A stretch of DNA of 64,000 nucleotides from Anaerosalibacter sp. Marseille-P3206 (GCF_900155565.1 NZ_FUHM01000002.1:744001-808000); one strand, 5' to 3'; positions 18,914 to 28,265 are shown, counted from the first letter of the stretch. A program made the numbers and translations. The notes: generated from the sequence alone by a model not told the origin.

Positions 18914-19727
18914 CTTTACGCCTCCACTTTCCTATAAATGATTGTTTTTGTTCATTAGGTTTATATAATTCTATAAGTATTTGTTTCAGTGTTTTTGCGT
19001 CTAAATACCTAGAAAGATTACCTTTGTCCGCAATAGAAATAGCGCCTGTCTCTTCTGAAACAACAATTGCAAGAGAATCTGATTTCTCCGATATGCCAAG
19101 TGCTGCTCTATGTCTTGTACCTAGTTCTTTACTCAATGAAGCATTGTCAGTTAAAGGTAAAAAGCAACCTGCTGCTTTTACAATGTCTTCTTTTATTACT
19201 ACAGCACCATCATGTAATGGAGTATTGGGAATAAAAATATTGATTAATAGACCGCTAGATACCAAACCATTGATTCTAGTTCCCGTTTCTACAACTTCAT
19301 TTAATCCCGTTTGTTTTTCTATGACAATTAAAGCTCCAATTTTTTGTCTTGAAAGAGATGCTACTGCATCTACTATCTCATCAACTACCTTGTTTACAGT
19401 TTCCTCTTTTACTTCTACAAAGGATTTAGCAAAAAATCTACTTCTACCAAGATATTCAAGAGCTCTTCTAAGCTCCGGCTGAAATACAATAAGTATTGCA
19501 AGTATACCTACTGTCATGGTTTTTTCTAATATCCAATAAACTGTATATAACTTTATCCATTCACTTATCTTTGTAGCAATAAACAATAAAATAATACCTT
19601 TTGTAAGCTGTTCTGCCCTAGTTTCTCGTATAAGCATAAACAACTTATAAAAAGCACAAGCTACTATTAATATATCAATTATGTCTCTCATTCTTATGTT
19701 TAAAAAAAGATCAATTATATCTTGCAA
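18891..19727 (-). CDS. cdaA: Diadenylate cyclase
   Basis: Membrane c-di-AMP synthase, about 278 residues from the TTG at 19727 (GAGGTG eight bases upstream; a GTG at 19736 is also possible). Three hydrophobic helices occupy roughly residues 15-80. The DAC domain follows with the catalytic DGA in PLHDGAVVI and RHR in GTRHRAALGI, both needed for joining two ATP molecules. The tail is short and basic. c-di-AMP controls potassium uptake, osmotic balance and cell-wall growth in Firmicutes (family knowledge). First gene of the ten-gene operon. Confidence 0.95.
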   Translation of the reverse strand: MQDIIDLFLNIRMRDIIDILIVACAFYKLFMLIRETRAEQLTKGIILLFIATKISEWIKLYTVYWILEKTMTVGILAILIVFQPELRRALEYLGRSRFFAKSFVEVKEETVNKVVDEIVDAVASLSRQKIGALIVIEKQTGLNEVVETGTRINGLVSSGLLINIFIPNTPLHDGAVVIKEDIVKAAGCFLPLTDNASLSKELGTRHRAALGISEKSDSLAIVVSEETGAISIADKGNLSRYLDAKTLKQILIELYKPNEQKQSFIGKWRRKDEQREEE

Positions 19728-19776
19728 GGCCAACACACCTCATATATTATTTTGTTTTATAAATACTTACATTATT

Positions 19777-19805
19777 ATTATATAACAAATAATTGTTATT
19801 TTAAA
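19777..19805 (-). promoter_or_regulatory. Likely promoter of the cda-buk-vor operon with inverted repeat
   Basis: On the minus strand TTTAAA (plus 19800-19805) and TATAAT (plus 19777-19782) are 17 bases apart. The spacer contains TAACAA-N4-TTGTTA (19783-19798), an inverted repeat that could bind a regulator. The -35 is weak, which suits a controlled promoter. Confidence 0.5.
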
Positions 19806-19869
19806 TAAATATAAGCAATGTACATTAAAATAATAATTAAATTTTATTAACATAATAGGCCAGTCTAAC

Positions 19870-21060
19870 TTACTGGCCCATCAAACTCATAGTATTTTCA
19901 TAGGATTCTTTTACTTTTCCGTGTATAGCATCGTCTATTTGCTCCATATTTGACTCATCAATTGGGATTATTTCATATTTGGCCACACCGTCTTTACTAT
20001 ATTTATATACCCAAGTAGGAGTATATGTAATATTTTTTATTATTGTTTCATCTTTTGAAAAATCCTTCTCTACTTCAACTGTTACCATAATTCCATCTTC
20101 AGTATATTTATTGTTAATAGTTTCTCTTCTCTGATTTGATATGAAATTCCCTAGAGAATAGATAATAAAGTTATCTTTCCCATTGTGCTCTATTATTTCA
20201 GACTTTTGAATGACATGAGGATGACTTCCAAACACGATATTCGCACCCCACTCTACCATTTTCCTACCAAGTTCTAATTGTTCCTCTGATGGTTCTCTCT
20301 GATACTCATTTCCCCAGTGGATAAACACTACAACTAAATCAGAGCCCATCTCTACTGCTTTTTCAATATCAGTTTTAATCCTTTCCTCATCAATTAAATT
20401 AATCATATTATTTAATTCTTCTTCAGTCAATGTGTACTCCATTCCATTACAACCATAAGTATATGAAAGTAGCCCTATGTTTATATCATTAATTTTTTCA
20501 ATTAATATTTTATCTCCCGGTTCATTAAAAGTTCCTATATTTTTAAAACCATATTTTTTTAATGCCTCTATAGTATTAACAAGACCTACTTTTCCTTGAT
20601 CCAAACTGTGATTATTAGCAGTTGACAGTATATCAAATCCTGAATTTTTTAAAGCTTCTAAGCTTTCAACTGGTGAATTAAAGTTAGGATATCCATGAAA
20701 ACCTCTATCGCTACCTGCTGTAACTGTTTCAAAGTTTACTAAACTTAAATCCGCTTTCTCTATGTACTTTTTCACGTATTGAAAGCAGTCATTAAAATCA
20801 TAAGTACCACTCTTTGAATCATAGGCACCTATTATTTGAGGTTTATGAAACATAACATCTCCTGCAGCTAAAATAGTAGCAGTAGAAACTATAGGTTCTT
20901 GTTTTATTTCTTCCTCTTTTTGAACTTGTCCACCTATTTCTTCACTTAAAAATTCCCTATCATCTTCATTAATACTCTCTTCTTGTGACATATGATAGGA
21001 AAATACTGTTACTCCTATCAAAAGAACAATAAGAATGAGTAATAGTTTGTTTTTATTCAT
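19870..21060 (-). CDS. CapA-family metallophosphoesterase-like protein
   Basis: Exported or membrane-anchored 396-residue protein of the PGA_cap/CapA family. An N-terminal helix (LLLILIVLLIGVTVFSYHM) is followed by a linker rich in Glu and then the phosphoesterase-like domain: ILAAGDVMFHKP, VNFETVTAG, STANNHSLDQGK, VVFIHWGNEYQREP and NIVFGSHPHVIQ supply the usual metal ligands. Members are annotated as poly-gamma-glutamate synthesis proteins, but no capBC genes are nearby, so a role in polyglutamate is not supported here. It stands alone between the cda operon and a PrsW-like gene. Confidence 0.85.
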   Translation of the reverse strand: MNKNKLLLILIVLLIGVTVFSYHMSQEESINEDDREFLSEEIGGQVQKEEEIKQEPIVSTATILAAGDVMFHKPQIIGAYDSKSGTYDFNDCFQYVKKYIEKADLSLVNFETVTAGSDRGFHGYPNFNSPVESLEALKNSGFDILSTANNHSLDQGKVGLVNTIEALKKYGFKNIGTFNEPGDKILIEKINDINIGLLSYTYGCNGMEYTLTEEELNNMINLIDEERIKTDIEKAVEMGSDLVVVFIHWGNEYQREPSEEQLELGRKMVEWGANIVFGSHPHVIQKSEIIEHNGKDNFIIYSLGNFISNQRRETINNKYTEDGIMVTVEVEKDFSKDETIIKNITYTPTWVYKYSKDGVAKYEIIPIDESNMEQIDDAIHGKVKESYENTMSLMGQ

Positions 21061-21123
21061 AAGCTTCTCCTCTACAATTTCATTACTAATATTGTATATC
21101 TTTATCTATTATAGTTCAATACA

Positions 21124-21831
21124 TTATTCTCTTTCCTTTTTTTCACCTAAAAATCTAGATTTAGAATCATATAAATATGTTCTGAGTTTTTTCTGATTGA
21201 GCCACCAAAGATATATAACATATGGTAAAAATATTATAGTCAATTGAGGGAGATTTGCCATGAGTATGAAATCATATATTCCATGAAATATCATAGGCAT
21301 AAATAGGGATTTTCTTAAATTACTTTTTCTTCTCTCTTCATTTGTGGCAAACTTTGCTAAAGACAAATAATAACCCATAGTAACTGCAAAAACTCCATGA
21401 GCTGGTACCGAAAGAATACCTCTATAAAGACCTATATATGGATTGTAGCTAAATCTATATACTACATATATTATATTTTCCACTGTAGCAAAACCCATAG
21501 AAGAAAACACAGCATATACTATCCCATCTAATTTTTCATTGAAAAATTCTGTATTGTAAGCTGTTTTCATAACTACTAGTCTTTTAAAATATTCCTCTGT
21601 AAAACCAGCTACTATAAAAGCGGTATAAAAAGAACCAACAACACCAGGAAATATATTCAAAGCATTTAATATTTCTTCGACAAATATAGTAGGAATAACT
21701 GCTAATGCACCAAATACATAGGTTTTAAATAGCATTTTAAAAGGTTCTCTATCATATCTGTCACTAAAATAAAGACCTATTACTATAATAGCTGCAGGAA
21801 CAATTGCAATTATAAATAATCTAGTTTTCAT
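21124..21831 (-). CDS. PrsW-like intramembrane metalloprotease
   Basis: Membrane protein of 235 residues with about seven hydrophobic helices. GFTEEYFKRLVV (EExxK/R type) and two His-containing motifs, PAHGVFAVTMGYYL and FHGIYDFILM, match the PrsW family, whose known member cuts anti-sigma factors inside the membrane. The substrate here is unknown; no sigma/anti-sigma pair lies in the neighbourhood. The gene lies downstream of ptsI but beyond a good terminator, so it likely has its own promoter in the short gap. Confidence 0.85.
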   Translation of the reverse strand: MKTRLFIIAIVPAAIIVIGLYFSDRYDREPFKMLFKTYVFGALAVIPTIFVEEILNALNIFPGVVGSFYTAFIVAGFTEEYFKRLVVMKTAYNTEFFNEKLDGIVYAVFSSMGFATVENIIYVVYRFSYNPYIGLYRGILSVPAHGVFAVTMGYYLSLAKFATNEERRKSNLRKSLFMPMIFHGIYDFILMANLPQLTIIFLPYVIYLWWLNQKKLRTYLYDSKSRFLGEKKERE

Positions 21832-21875
21832 TTGTGCACCTCCATATCTTTTAATTAGTATTTGAATTTCTCAAT

Positions 21876-21916
21876 AAAAATAACCACTATTTTTTTAATA
21901 ATTAGTGGTTATTTTT
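21876..21916 (-). terminator. ptsI terminator overlapping the end of the gene
   Basis: AAAAATAACCACTA (21876-21889) pairs with TAGTGGTTATTTTT (21903-21916). The last codons and the stop of ptsI are inside the hairpin. On the minus strand the stem is followed by a U-rich stretch. Confidence 0.75.
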
Positions 21917-23604
21917 TCTTCAATATATTTTTTAACTTCTAAAGGAGTAGATAGTTTTAACACTTCTCCTACTATACTTTCCATTTTACTCTTTGAAATA
22001 TTGCTTATAATCCACTTGGTTTTAAGTATAGAAGAAAAACTCATGCTAAACTCATCTAATCCCATTCCCAACAATATTGGAATAAGTTTTTCATCCCTAG
22101 CTGCTTCTCCACACATTCCTACCCAAATACCTTCTTTGTGACCATTATCAATGATTAATTTAACCAATCTGAGTACCGCTGGATGATATTGACTATATAA
22201 ATATGATACCTTCTGATTTCCTCTATCTACTGCCAATGTGTATTGAATTAAGTCATTGGTACCGATACTAAAAAAATCCACCTCTCTCGCTAGAATATCT
22301 GATTGAATTGCTGCAGCAGGTGTTTCTACCATTATGCCTATTTCAATATCTTTATTAAATGTAATGCCTTCAACTTTGAGTTGTTCTTTTACTTCTTCTA
22401 TAATTGCCTTTATAGTTAAAACTTCCTCTATATTTGATATCATTGGAAAAATAATCTTTATATTCCCAAAAGCACTTGCTCTTAAAATAGCTCTCAACTG
22501 AGTTTTAAAAATATCTCTTCTATCTAAACAAATTCTTATAGCTCTATATCCCAAAAAAGGATTCATCTCTTTGGGTAAATCTAAATAAGACAAATCTTTG
22601 TCTCCACCAGCATCTAAAGTCCTTATGATCAATGGTTTTCCTTGTAATTTTTCAGCTGTAACTTTGTAAGTTTGAAACTGTTCTTCTTCTGTAGGAAGCT
22701 TGTCTCTATCCATATACAAAAGTTCTGTTCTGTATAATCCTACACCATCTCCATCATATTCAATTACTTTGTCAATATCATTTGGAAAAGTAATATTTCC
22801 TGTAATCTTAATTTTTACGCCATCTTTAGAAGTGGTTTCTTTTCCTTTTAGTTTATTTAATTTCAGTATAAATTGTTCGAACTGCCTTTTCTTCTTACTA
22901 TAAATCTCAATCTGTTCACTTGTAGGATTTAAAATAACTATACCTTCATTTCCATCTACAATCATAGTATCTCCATTTTTTGCACTCAAAGTGATATCTT
23001 TTACCCCAACAACATAAGGAAGCTCTAGTGTTTTTAACATTATTGAAGAATGTGATGTTTTTCCTCCATTTTCAGTTACAAAACCTAATACATTTTTACT
23101 ATCCAAATGTGCTATATCTGAAGGAGTTAAATCATCAGTAACTATAATACATTTTTCTAATTTGGATAGTTCTATATTTTTCTTTCCTAATAAATTCATC
23201 AAAAGCCTATTGGAGATATCTAAAATATCTGCTGATCTCTCCCTTAAATAATCATTGTCAATACTCTTTAATATTTGAACAAAATCATCTCTTACTTCTT
23301 TTACTGCCCATTCTGCATTTATACTTTCTCTTTCAATTTTTCCCTTAATCATACTGATAAATTCAGGATCTTCTGCCATCATCTTATGAGCTATAAATAC
23401 TTCAGATTCCTTTTTCCCAATTTTTTTTAGTGTGTTTATATATATATGGTCTATTTCATTTAAAGTTTTTTCAATTGCACTATTTAATCTATCTAATTCA
23501 GTAATAACTTGACTAATATAATATTTTTCGACTTTTAATTCTATATTCTTTTTTACGAAAACTTTTCCAATTATTATTCCTGGTGAAACACCTATACCTT
23601 CCAT
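21895..23604 (-). CDS. ptsI: Phosphoenolpyruvate-protein phosphotransferase (PTS enzyme I)
   Basis: Enzyme I, 569 residues, takes phosphate from PEP and hands it to HPr. The N-terminal domain opens EGIGVSPGIIIGKVFV; the phosphorylated His is in GGKTSHSSIML near residue 188. The C-terminal PEP-binding barrel has GDGVGLYRTELLYMDR, FLGYRAIRICLD, FSIGTNDLIQYTLAVDR and the active cysteine in GMCGEAARDE. No HPr or enzyme II gene is present in the window, so this enzyme serves sugar uptake systems elsewhere. It is followed by its own terminator. Confidence 0.95.
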   Translation of the reverse strand: MEGIGVSPGIIIGKVFVKKNIELKVEKYYISQVITELDRLNSAIEKTLNEIDHIYINTLKKIGKKESEVFIAHKMMAEDPEFISMIKGKIERESINAEWAVKEVRDDFVQILKSIDNDYLRERSADILDISNRLLMNLLGKKNIELSKLEKCIIVTDDLTPSDIAHLDSKNVLGFVTENGGKTSHSSIMLKTLELPYVVGVKDITLSAKNGDTMIVDGNEGIVILNPTSEQIEIYSKKKRQFEQFILKLNKLKGKETTSKDGVKIKITGNITFPNDIDKVIEYDGDGVGLYRTELLYMDRDKLPTEEEQFQTYKVTAEKLQGKPLIIRTLDAGGDKDLSYLDLPKEMNPFLGYRAIRICLDRRDIFKTQLRAILRASAFGNIKIIFPMISNIEEVLTIKAIIEEVKEQLKVEGITFNKDIEIGIMVETPAAAIQSDILAREVDFFSIGTNDLIQYTLAVDRGNQKVSYLYSQYHPAVLRLVKLIIDNGHKEGIWVGMCGEAARDEKLIPILLGMGLDEFSMSFSSILKTKWIISNISKSKMESIVGEVLKLSTPLEVKKYIEEKITTNY

Positions 23605-23639
23605 ATCAACCTCCTATACTATATTCTACCCTGCAAATA

Positions 23640-24242
23640 TTATAAATTTGGCCTATATGTAAAATCTAATACTTTTCCCCTTTCTCTATCACTTAACATA
23701 GCTCTTTGTATTAATAAAAATAATCCAACTGCTATTATAATATCTCCAATACTTATTAATTTAGCAAATGGATAAGGTTGTGGAATAGGTATAATATCAG
23801 ATAAATAATAACATTTAGTACTCTTATCAATTAAAGTATGAGTCAAAACATCATTAGTTTTTAATAAATTTGCTTTTTCAGTTAATGATGCGAAGTTTAA
23901 ACCTTTTAATGAAACAGGCATTTTACCACCATTAAATAAAATGGAAATGAAATTCAAAAGACTTCCTGTAAAAATCGTTAAAATTCCCCTCTTTTTCATA
24001 TTTAAAATTAAGCCCATTAAAGTTATTAAATATACTCCAATATGCATATAACTAAAATTGCTTTGAATAAATTGAGCTATCTTCCCATCTGTAAAAGACT
24101 CTACTAAAACACTTGATTTTTCAATTAAAAATGCTCCAACAAATAAATACCAGCCCTTTATACAAATTTCACCAATATTCCTTATCTTACCTCCTCTAAT
24201 TTTACCAATAATTAATGCAGATCCTAGTGATTCCATTATCAT
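23640..24242 (-). CDS. DUF5317-like membrane protein
   Basis: A 200-residue membrane protein with about five hydrophobic segments (for example LITLMGLILNMKKRGILTIFTGSLL and DIIIAVGLFLLIQRAML). The layout, GKIRGGKIRNI near the start, NGGKMPVS in the middle and LSDIIPIPQPYPFAKLISIGDII near the end, recalls small DUF5317 proteins, which have no known function. It starts 35 bases before ptsI in the same direction and may be cotranscribed with it. No catalytic motif is visible. Confidence 0.65.
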   Translation of the reverse strand: MIMESLGSALIIGKIRGGKIRNIGEICIKGWYLFVGAFLIEKSSVLVESFTDGKIAQFIQSNFSYMHIGVYLITLMGLILNMKKRGILTIFTGSLLNFISILFNGGKMPVSLKGLNFASLTEKANLLKTNDVLTHTLIDKSTKCYYLSDIIPIPQPYPFAKLISIGDIIIAVGLFLLIQRAMLSDRERGKVLDFTYRPNL

Positions 24243-24459
24243 GTTTTGCCCTCCTCTATCATTTTAACTAATTATGTTATGAATAAAATATATATTATTA
24301 ATAATACTATAATTCTACAAAAAGCCCTAATTTCCTTTAAAATTTTTTTAAAAAAATAGTTTAGTTTATTCATTTTTTGTTTTTTCTATTAAATACCTGT
24401 ATTGTAATCAGATATTTGCAAAAAATATATTACAAGAAATAAAATCTAGGAGGTATTCT

Positions 24460-24657
24460 ATGAAAAATATAGACCCTAAATCAAGAATAGCACTTGAATC
24501 TTTTAAAGCTGAAATGAGTAAAGAATTAGGTCTTGATGTGACAATGGATAAGACTAAAGATAATATTAACAATATTTTTACTGCCGGTAGGGTTGGAGGA
24601 TTGATGACTAGGAAACTAGTTGAAATGGGAGAAGAAAATTTAAAAGATAAAAATTAG
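24460..24657 (+). CDS. Small acid-soluble spore protein, alpha/beta type (copy 1)
   Basis: A 65-residue DNA-binding spore protein. Family signs are ARVALESF-like SRIALESFKAEMSKELGL at the start and GGLMTRKLVEMGEENL at the end. These proteins coat DNA in the forespore and are cut by the GPR protease on germination, normally between Glu and a hydrophobic residue within the ExxxELG segment. A clean GGAGG ribosome site is at 24449-24453. The terminator that follows is shared with the convergent cotJ operon. It should be read late in the forespore, but I could not find a convincing sigma-G promoter. Confidence 0.93.
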   Translation: MKNIDPKSRIALESFKAEMSKELGLDVTMDKTKDNINNIFTAGRVGGLMTRKLVEMGEENLKDKN

Positions 24658-24681
24658 CCCCTAAATGGGGGCTAATAATAT
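24654..24681 (+). terminator. Convergent terminator between SASP and cotJC
   Basis: TTAGCCCC (24654-24661) pairs with GGGGCTAA (24668-24675), followed by a T run. The stop codons of both genes lie in the stem. Confidence 0.75.
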
Positions 24682-25244
24682 TTTTTGCTATCTAGTTGTT
24701 CTTGAACTAATCTTAAAGTTTCTCCAAATCTTTGGAAATGGACAATTTCTCTTTCTCTTAAGAATCTAAGTGTATCAGTAACACCTGGGTCATCACTTAC
24801 TCTTATTAAATATTCATAAGTTGCTCTTGCTTTTTCTTCTGCTGCCATATCTTCATGTAAATCTGCTATTGGATCAGCTTTTGATTGGATATATCCTGCT
24901 GTCCAAGCTTCTCCAGCTGCATTGTGTGGGAAAGGACTCTTTCCATGGTTTACATAGTGGGCTTCAAAAGGAGTTCCTTTTATTTTTTCCACAGGTGCAT
25001 CTTTTACAAGTTTCCAAACTAGCGAACCAATTATTTCCCAGTGCGCTAGTTCTTCGGTGCCTATATCAGTTAATATGGCTTTACCTTGATTTATAGGCAT
25101 AGTCCATCTCTGTGTTAAATATCTAATTCCTGCAGATAGCTCTCCATCTGGACCACCAAATTGCTCTATTATCATTGCAGCTAATGCAGGATTACAAGTA
25201 TCTACTCTAACAGGATATTGAAGTTTCTTTTCATAAATCCACAT
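24672..25244 (-). CDS. cotJC: Spore coat protein CotJC, manganese catalase family
   Basis: Mn-catalase-fold protein, 190 residues. Sequence features are MWIYEKKLQYPVRVD, EQFGGPDGELSAGIRYLTQRW, and metal-ligand helices including TDIGTEELAHWEIIGSL, EDMAAEEKARATYEYL and LREREIVHFQRFGETL, which supply the Glu and His ligands of a di-manganese centre. In spores it sits in the coat and removes peroxide (family knowledge). Third gene of the cotJABC operon, 12 bases behind cotJB. Confidence 0.95.
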   Translation of the reverse strand: MWIYEKKLQYPVRVDTCNPALAAMIIEQFGGPDGELSAGIRYLTQRWTMPINQGKAILTDIGTEELAHWEIIGSLVWKLVKDAPVEKIKGTPFEAHYVNHGKSPFPHNAAGEAWTAGYIQSKADPIADLHEDMAAEEKARATYEYLIRVSDDPGVTDTLRFLREREIVHFQRFGETLRLVQEQLDSKKYY

Positions 25245-25256
25245 ATTCTAACCTCC

Positions 25257-25517
25257 TTAACAAGATGTAAAATCAAATTCCCAAGGCCATGGGCTTTCTA
25301 TATATCCCCAAGGATATTTACTCATTGAATCATTAGTCAATGGAGTATATTGAGCTTCATATAGGGATACTAATTCTCTTCGTTTTTGTACATAGGTATT
25401 ATGAAGTCTTATTGCTCTTTCATCACAGGGATGAGTATTTAAATATAGAGCTGTTTCAGTTAAAACAAACTCTACCTCCATTATTTGCTTTAAAAGACAT
25501 GCTTGATTATTATCCAT
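25257..25517 (-). CDS. cotJB: Spore coat protein CotJB
   Basis: An 86-residue spore-coat protein. The ATG at 25517 is used because GGAGGTG lies five bases upstream; the longer frame to 25553 has no ribosome site and would overlap cotJA. LKQIMEVEFVLTETALYLNTH and the Pro/Trp-rich tail YPWGYIESPWPWEFDF are typical of CotJB. It lies between cotJA and cotJC with gaps of 13 and 12 bases, the standard operon order. Confidence 0.93.
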   Translation of the reverse strand: MDNNQACLLKQIMEVEFVLTETALYLNTHPCDERAIRLHNTYVQKRRELVSLYEAQYTPLTNDSMSKYPWGYIESPWPWEFDFTSC

Positions 25518-25530
25518 AAAAACACCTCCA

Positions 25531-25701
25531 CTAATATCGCCCATTAAATTCATATGGTTTATATAATTCAGGAAATATTGTTCCTTTCCTTAACGCTTCT
25601 TCAGGACTATACACTTGATTCATATACTGGAATGGTACATAAGCTCTTGCTAAGTTTTTATCTTTAGAGCTTGATTGCTCGTAATGATAGTTTTGATTCA
25701 T
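25531..25701 (-). CDS. cotJA: Spore coat protein CotJA
   Basis: A 56-residue spore coat associated protein. The ATG at 25701 follows AAGGAGG at seven bases, so the nine extra residues available upstream are not used. LARAYVPFQYMNQVYSPEEAL and GTIFPELYKPY are family signatures. First gene of cotJABC; its promoter should lie in 25702-25848 and be mother-cell specific (sigma-E in B. subtilis), but I could not fix a -10/-35 pair with confidence. Confidence 0.93.
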   Translation of the reverse strand: MNQNYHYEQSSSKDKNLARAYVPFQYMNQVYSPEEALRKGTIFPELYKPYEFNGRY

Positions 25702-25848
25702 GCTATTTCCTCCTTCATTTTCTTTCAATATATATTACGCTTTGTAAGCCTTAATAGTTCCTCATATTCTGATGAACTTTTCCCCTATTCCTTACATATA
25801 ATGGCTATAGAATTGACTTCAAAATACGGTTCTTAAAGGAGGCAAATT

Positions 25849-26103
25849 ATGAGTTGTTTAAATGAAAGTATTTTGTTAAGTAAACTTCCTGTGGGAAAAT
25901 CAGGAGTAGTAATAGACTTGTTAAATGAAGGAGATAAAAGAAGAAGGTTTCTTGACTTAGGCCTTACATCAAATACATTAGTAAAAGTTGAAAGGCTGAG
26001 CCCCTCTGGCAATCCTATTGCTTTCAATATTAGGGGCACTATATTGGCTCTAAGAAAAGATGAAGCATCCAAAATATTGATAAAAGTAATTGATAGGAGG
26101 TAA
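25849..26103 (+). CDS. feoA: Ferrous iron transport protein A
   Basis: An 84-residue SH3-like cytosolic protein that works with FeoB in Fe2+ uptake. It carries the usual LPVGKSGVV start, the central GDKRRRFLDLGLTSNTLVKVERLSP, and GNPIAFNIRGTILALRKDEA. The ATG at 25849 follows AAAGGAGG. It is four bases from the preferred feoB start, so the two are translated together. A PerR or Fur box could be expected upstream; none is clear in 25702-25848. Confidence 0.93.
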   Translation: MSCLNESILLSKLPVGKSGVVIDLLNEGDKRRRFLDLGLTSNTLVKVERLSPSGNPIAFNIRGTILALRKDEASKILIKVIDRR

Positions 26104-26107
26104 AACT

Positions 26108-28216
26108 ATGGGGCTTACTCAAGAATCTAGTGGACTAAATTTGGTAAAGTATGAATATACCTTTGAAGAGTGTGAAGAGAAGACTGTGATTGCATTAGCA
26201 GGTAATCCGAATACTGGCAAAAGCACTCTTTTCAATTTTATGACAGGTCTAAAGCAGCATACTGGGAATTGGCCTGGAAAAACTGTCCTAAATGCATATG
26301 GTAGTTTTAAACATGGAGACAAAGAATATATGATAGTAGATCTTCCTGGAACTTACTCTATTTTAGCAAATTCTGAAGAAGAGGAAGTAGCTAGAAATTT
26401 TATTTGTTTTGGAAACCCAGAGGTAACTGTAGTCGTTGTAGACTCTACATGTTTAGAAAGAAATCTAAATTTGGTACTTCAAATAATGGAAATAACAGAT
26501 AATGTAATTGTTGCTCTTAATTTAATGGATGAATCTCAAAGAAAAGGGATCAAAATTGATGTCGATAGATTAGAAGTATTATTGGGAATACCTGTTATAC
26601 CTACAATAGCTAGAGATGGTGTAGGTATAACAGAGATTATAAACACAATTAACAACTTAGAATCAATAGTTAAACCCAATAAAGTAAAGTACAGTGAAAA
26701 AGTTGAATCATTAATATCAAAAATTGAAAATATACTATTAGAATATCTAGATAAAAGTGCAAACACTAGATGGATAAGTCTTAGATTAATAGATGGAGAT
26801 ATAGAAATAAAAAATCAATTAGAAAAGTTACTATTAAAAAATGGTGTTGGTAGAAAACCACTAGAGAAAATTGAAGAAATGTTAAGTGAATATGAAAATA
26901 TTGGGGATGAAATAGTAACTGAAATATATTATTATGCTGAAGAAATTGCAAGTATAGTTACAGAAGTTGATAAAAGTAAAAAAATAAATTGGGATAAAAA
27001 AATCGATGACATTCTCACAAGTAAAATAACAGGTTATCCAATAATGATATTACTACTTGGAGTGATTTTCTGGTTATCTATTGTAGGTGCAAACTACCCA
27101 TCTGAACTTTTGGCTAAGGGTTTGTTTGCATTGGAGGACAAATTGACATTGTTATTTACACATTTAAATGCTCCTGATTGGCTATACGGGATGCTAGTAC
27201 TGGGAGTGTATAGAACACTTGCATGGGTTATATCTGTAATGCTCCCCCCTATGGCAATATTTTTTCCACTTTTTACGCTCCTTGAAGACCTAGGATACTT
27301 ACCTAGAGTAGCTTTTAACCTTGACAACTCATTTAGAAAAGCTGGGACTAATGGAAAACAATCATTGACCATGTGTATGGGATTTGGATGTAATGCTGCT
27401 GGAATCATAGCCTGCCGTATTATAGACTCACCAAGAGAAAAATTAATCGCCATGATAACTAATAATTTTGTCCCCTGTAATGGTAGATTCCCAATAATAA
27501 TAGCAATTTCCACTATATTTGTTGGAGGACTTGTAAACAGTAAATATAATTCAATCATTGCCGCAATTTCTGTTGTAGTAGTTATACTCATTGGAATATT
27601 AGTGACTCTTTTAGTTTCAAAATTTTTATCGGTTACTTTCTTAAAAGGCATGCCATCATCTTTTACATTAGAACTTCCCCCTTATAGAAAACCTCAATTG
27701 GGAAAGATACTTATAAGAAGTATTTTAGATAGAACACTATTTGTACTTAGCAGAGCAGTAATAGTAGCTATTCCCGCTGGTGCTATTACATGGATATTTG
27801 CTAATATCAACATAAATGGAGTCAGCTTATTGCAATCATGTGCATCTTTCTTAGATCCATTTGCTACATTATTAGGACTTGATGGAATTATACTAATGGC
27901 TTTTCTTTTAGGTTTGCCTGCAAATGAAATAGTACTTCCCATACTTATAATGGGATATATGTCGCAAAATACTATGATGGAATTAGAAAGTATAGATTCA
28001 CTAAAAACACTGTTACTAAATAATGGTTGGAACTTTGTCACTGGAATCAACTTCATGCTTTTTTCATTGCTTCACTTCCCCTGCGGTACTACAATTCTAA
28101 CTATGAAAAATGAAACAAAGGGACTTAAGTGGCCAATATTTACAATTATTTTAACAACTAGTATAGCTGTTTTAGTTACTTTTATTATAAACATGATTTC
28201 AAAATTTTTTATATAA
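26108..28216 (+). CDS. feoB: Ferrous iron transporter FeoB
   Basis: Fe2+ transporter with a cytosolic GTPase domain, 702 residues. The ATG at 26108 follows AGGAGG and overlaps nothing; a start at 26090 lacks a ribosome site. The G1 motif is AGNPNTGKSTLFN (about residue 30), G3 DLPGTYS, G4 NLMDE. The membrane domain has the usual Cys-containing gates, MCMGFGCNAAGIIACRIID and NNFVPCNGRFP. Both halves are intact and the length is normal. A hairpin terminator follows. Confidence 0.95.
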   Translation: MGLTQESSGLNLVKYEYTFEECEEKTVIALAGNPNTGKSTLFNFMTGLKQHTGNWPGKTVLNAYGSFKHGDKEYMIVDLPGTYSILANSEEEEVARNFICFGNPEVTVVVVDSTCLERNLNLVLQIMEITDNVIVALNLMDESQRKGIKIDVDRLEVLLGIPVIPTIARDGVGITEIINTINNLESIVKPNKVKYSEKVESLISKIENILLEYLDKSANTRWISLRLIDGDIEIKNQLEKLLLKNGVGRKPLEKIEEMLSEYENIGDEIVTEIYYYAEEIASIVTEVDKSKKINWDKKIDDILTSKITGYPIMILLLGVIFWLSIVGANYPSELLAKGLFALEDKLTLLFTHLNAPDWLYGMLVLGVYRTLAWVISVMLPPMAIFFPLFTLLEDLGYLPRVAFNLDNSFRKAGTNGKQSLTMCMGFGCNAAGIIACRIIDSPREKLIAMITNNFVPCNGRFPIIIAISTIFVGGLVNSKYNSIIAAISVVVVILIGILVTLLVSKFLSVTFLKGMPSSFTLELPPYRKPQLGKILIRSILDRTLFVLSRAVIVAIPAGAITWIFANININGVSLLQSCASFLDPFATLLGLDGIILMAFLLGLPANEIVLPILIMGYMSQNTMMELESIDSLKTLLLNNGWNFVTGINFMLFSLLHFPCGTTILTMKNETKGLKWPIFTIILTTSIAVLVTFIINMISKFFI

Positions 28217-28221
28217 AAAAT

Positions 28222-28261
28222 AGCCATATTATTGAATTAAGTTATATTCAATAATATGGCT
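28222..28261 (+). terminator. feoB terminator
   Basis: AGCCATATTATTGAAT (28222-28237) pairs with ATTCAATAATATGGCT (28246-28261) around an eight-base loop. A poly-T-rich tail follows; it can also stop transcripts from the OadB/OadG pair on the minus strand. Confidence 0.8.
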
Positions 28262-28265
28262 TAAT

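Noticed and set aside
27094-27651. Minus-strand open frame of 185 codons inside feoB
   Set aside because: Mirror of the feoB membrane domain, which has full family motifs; no ribosome site.
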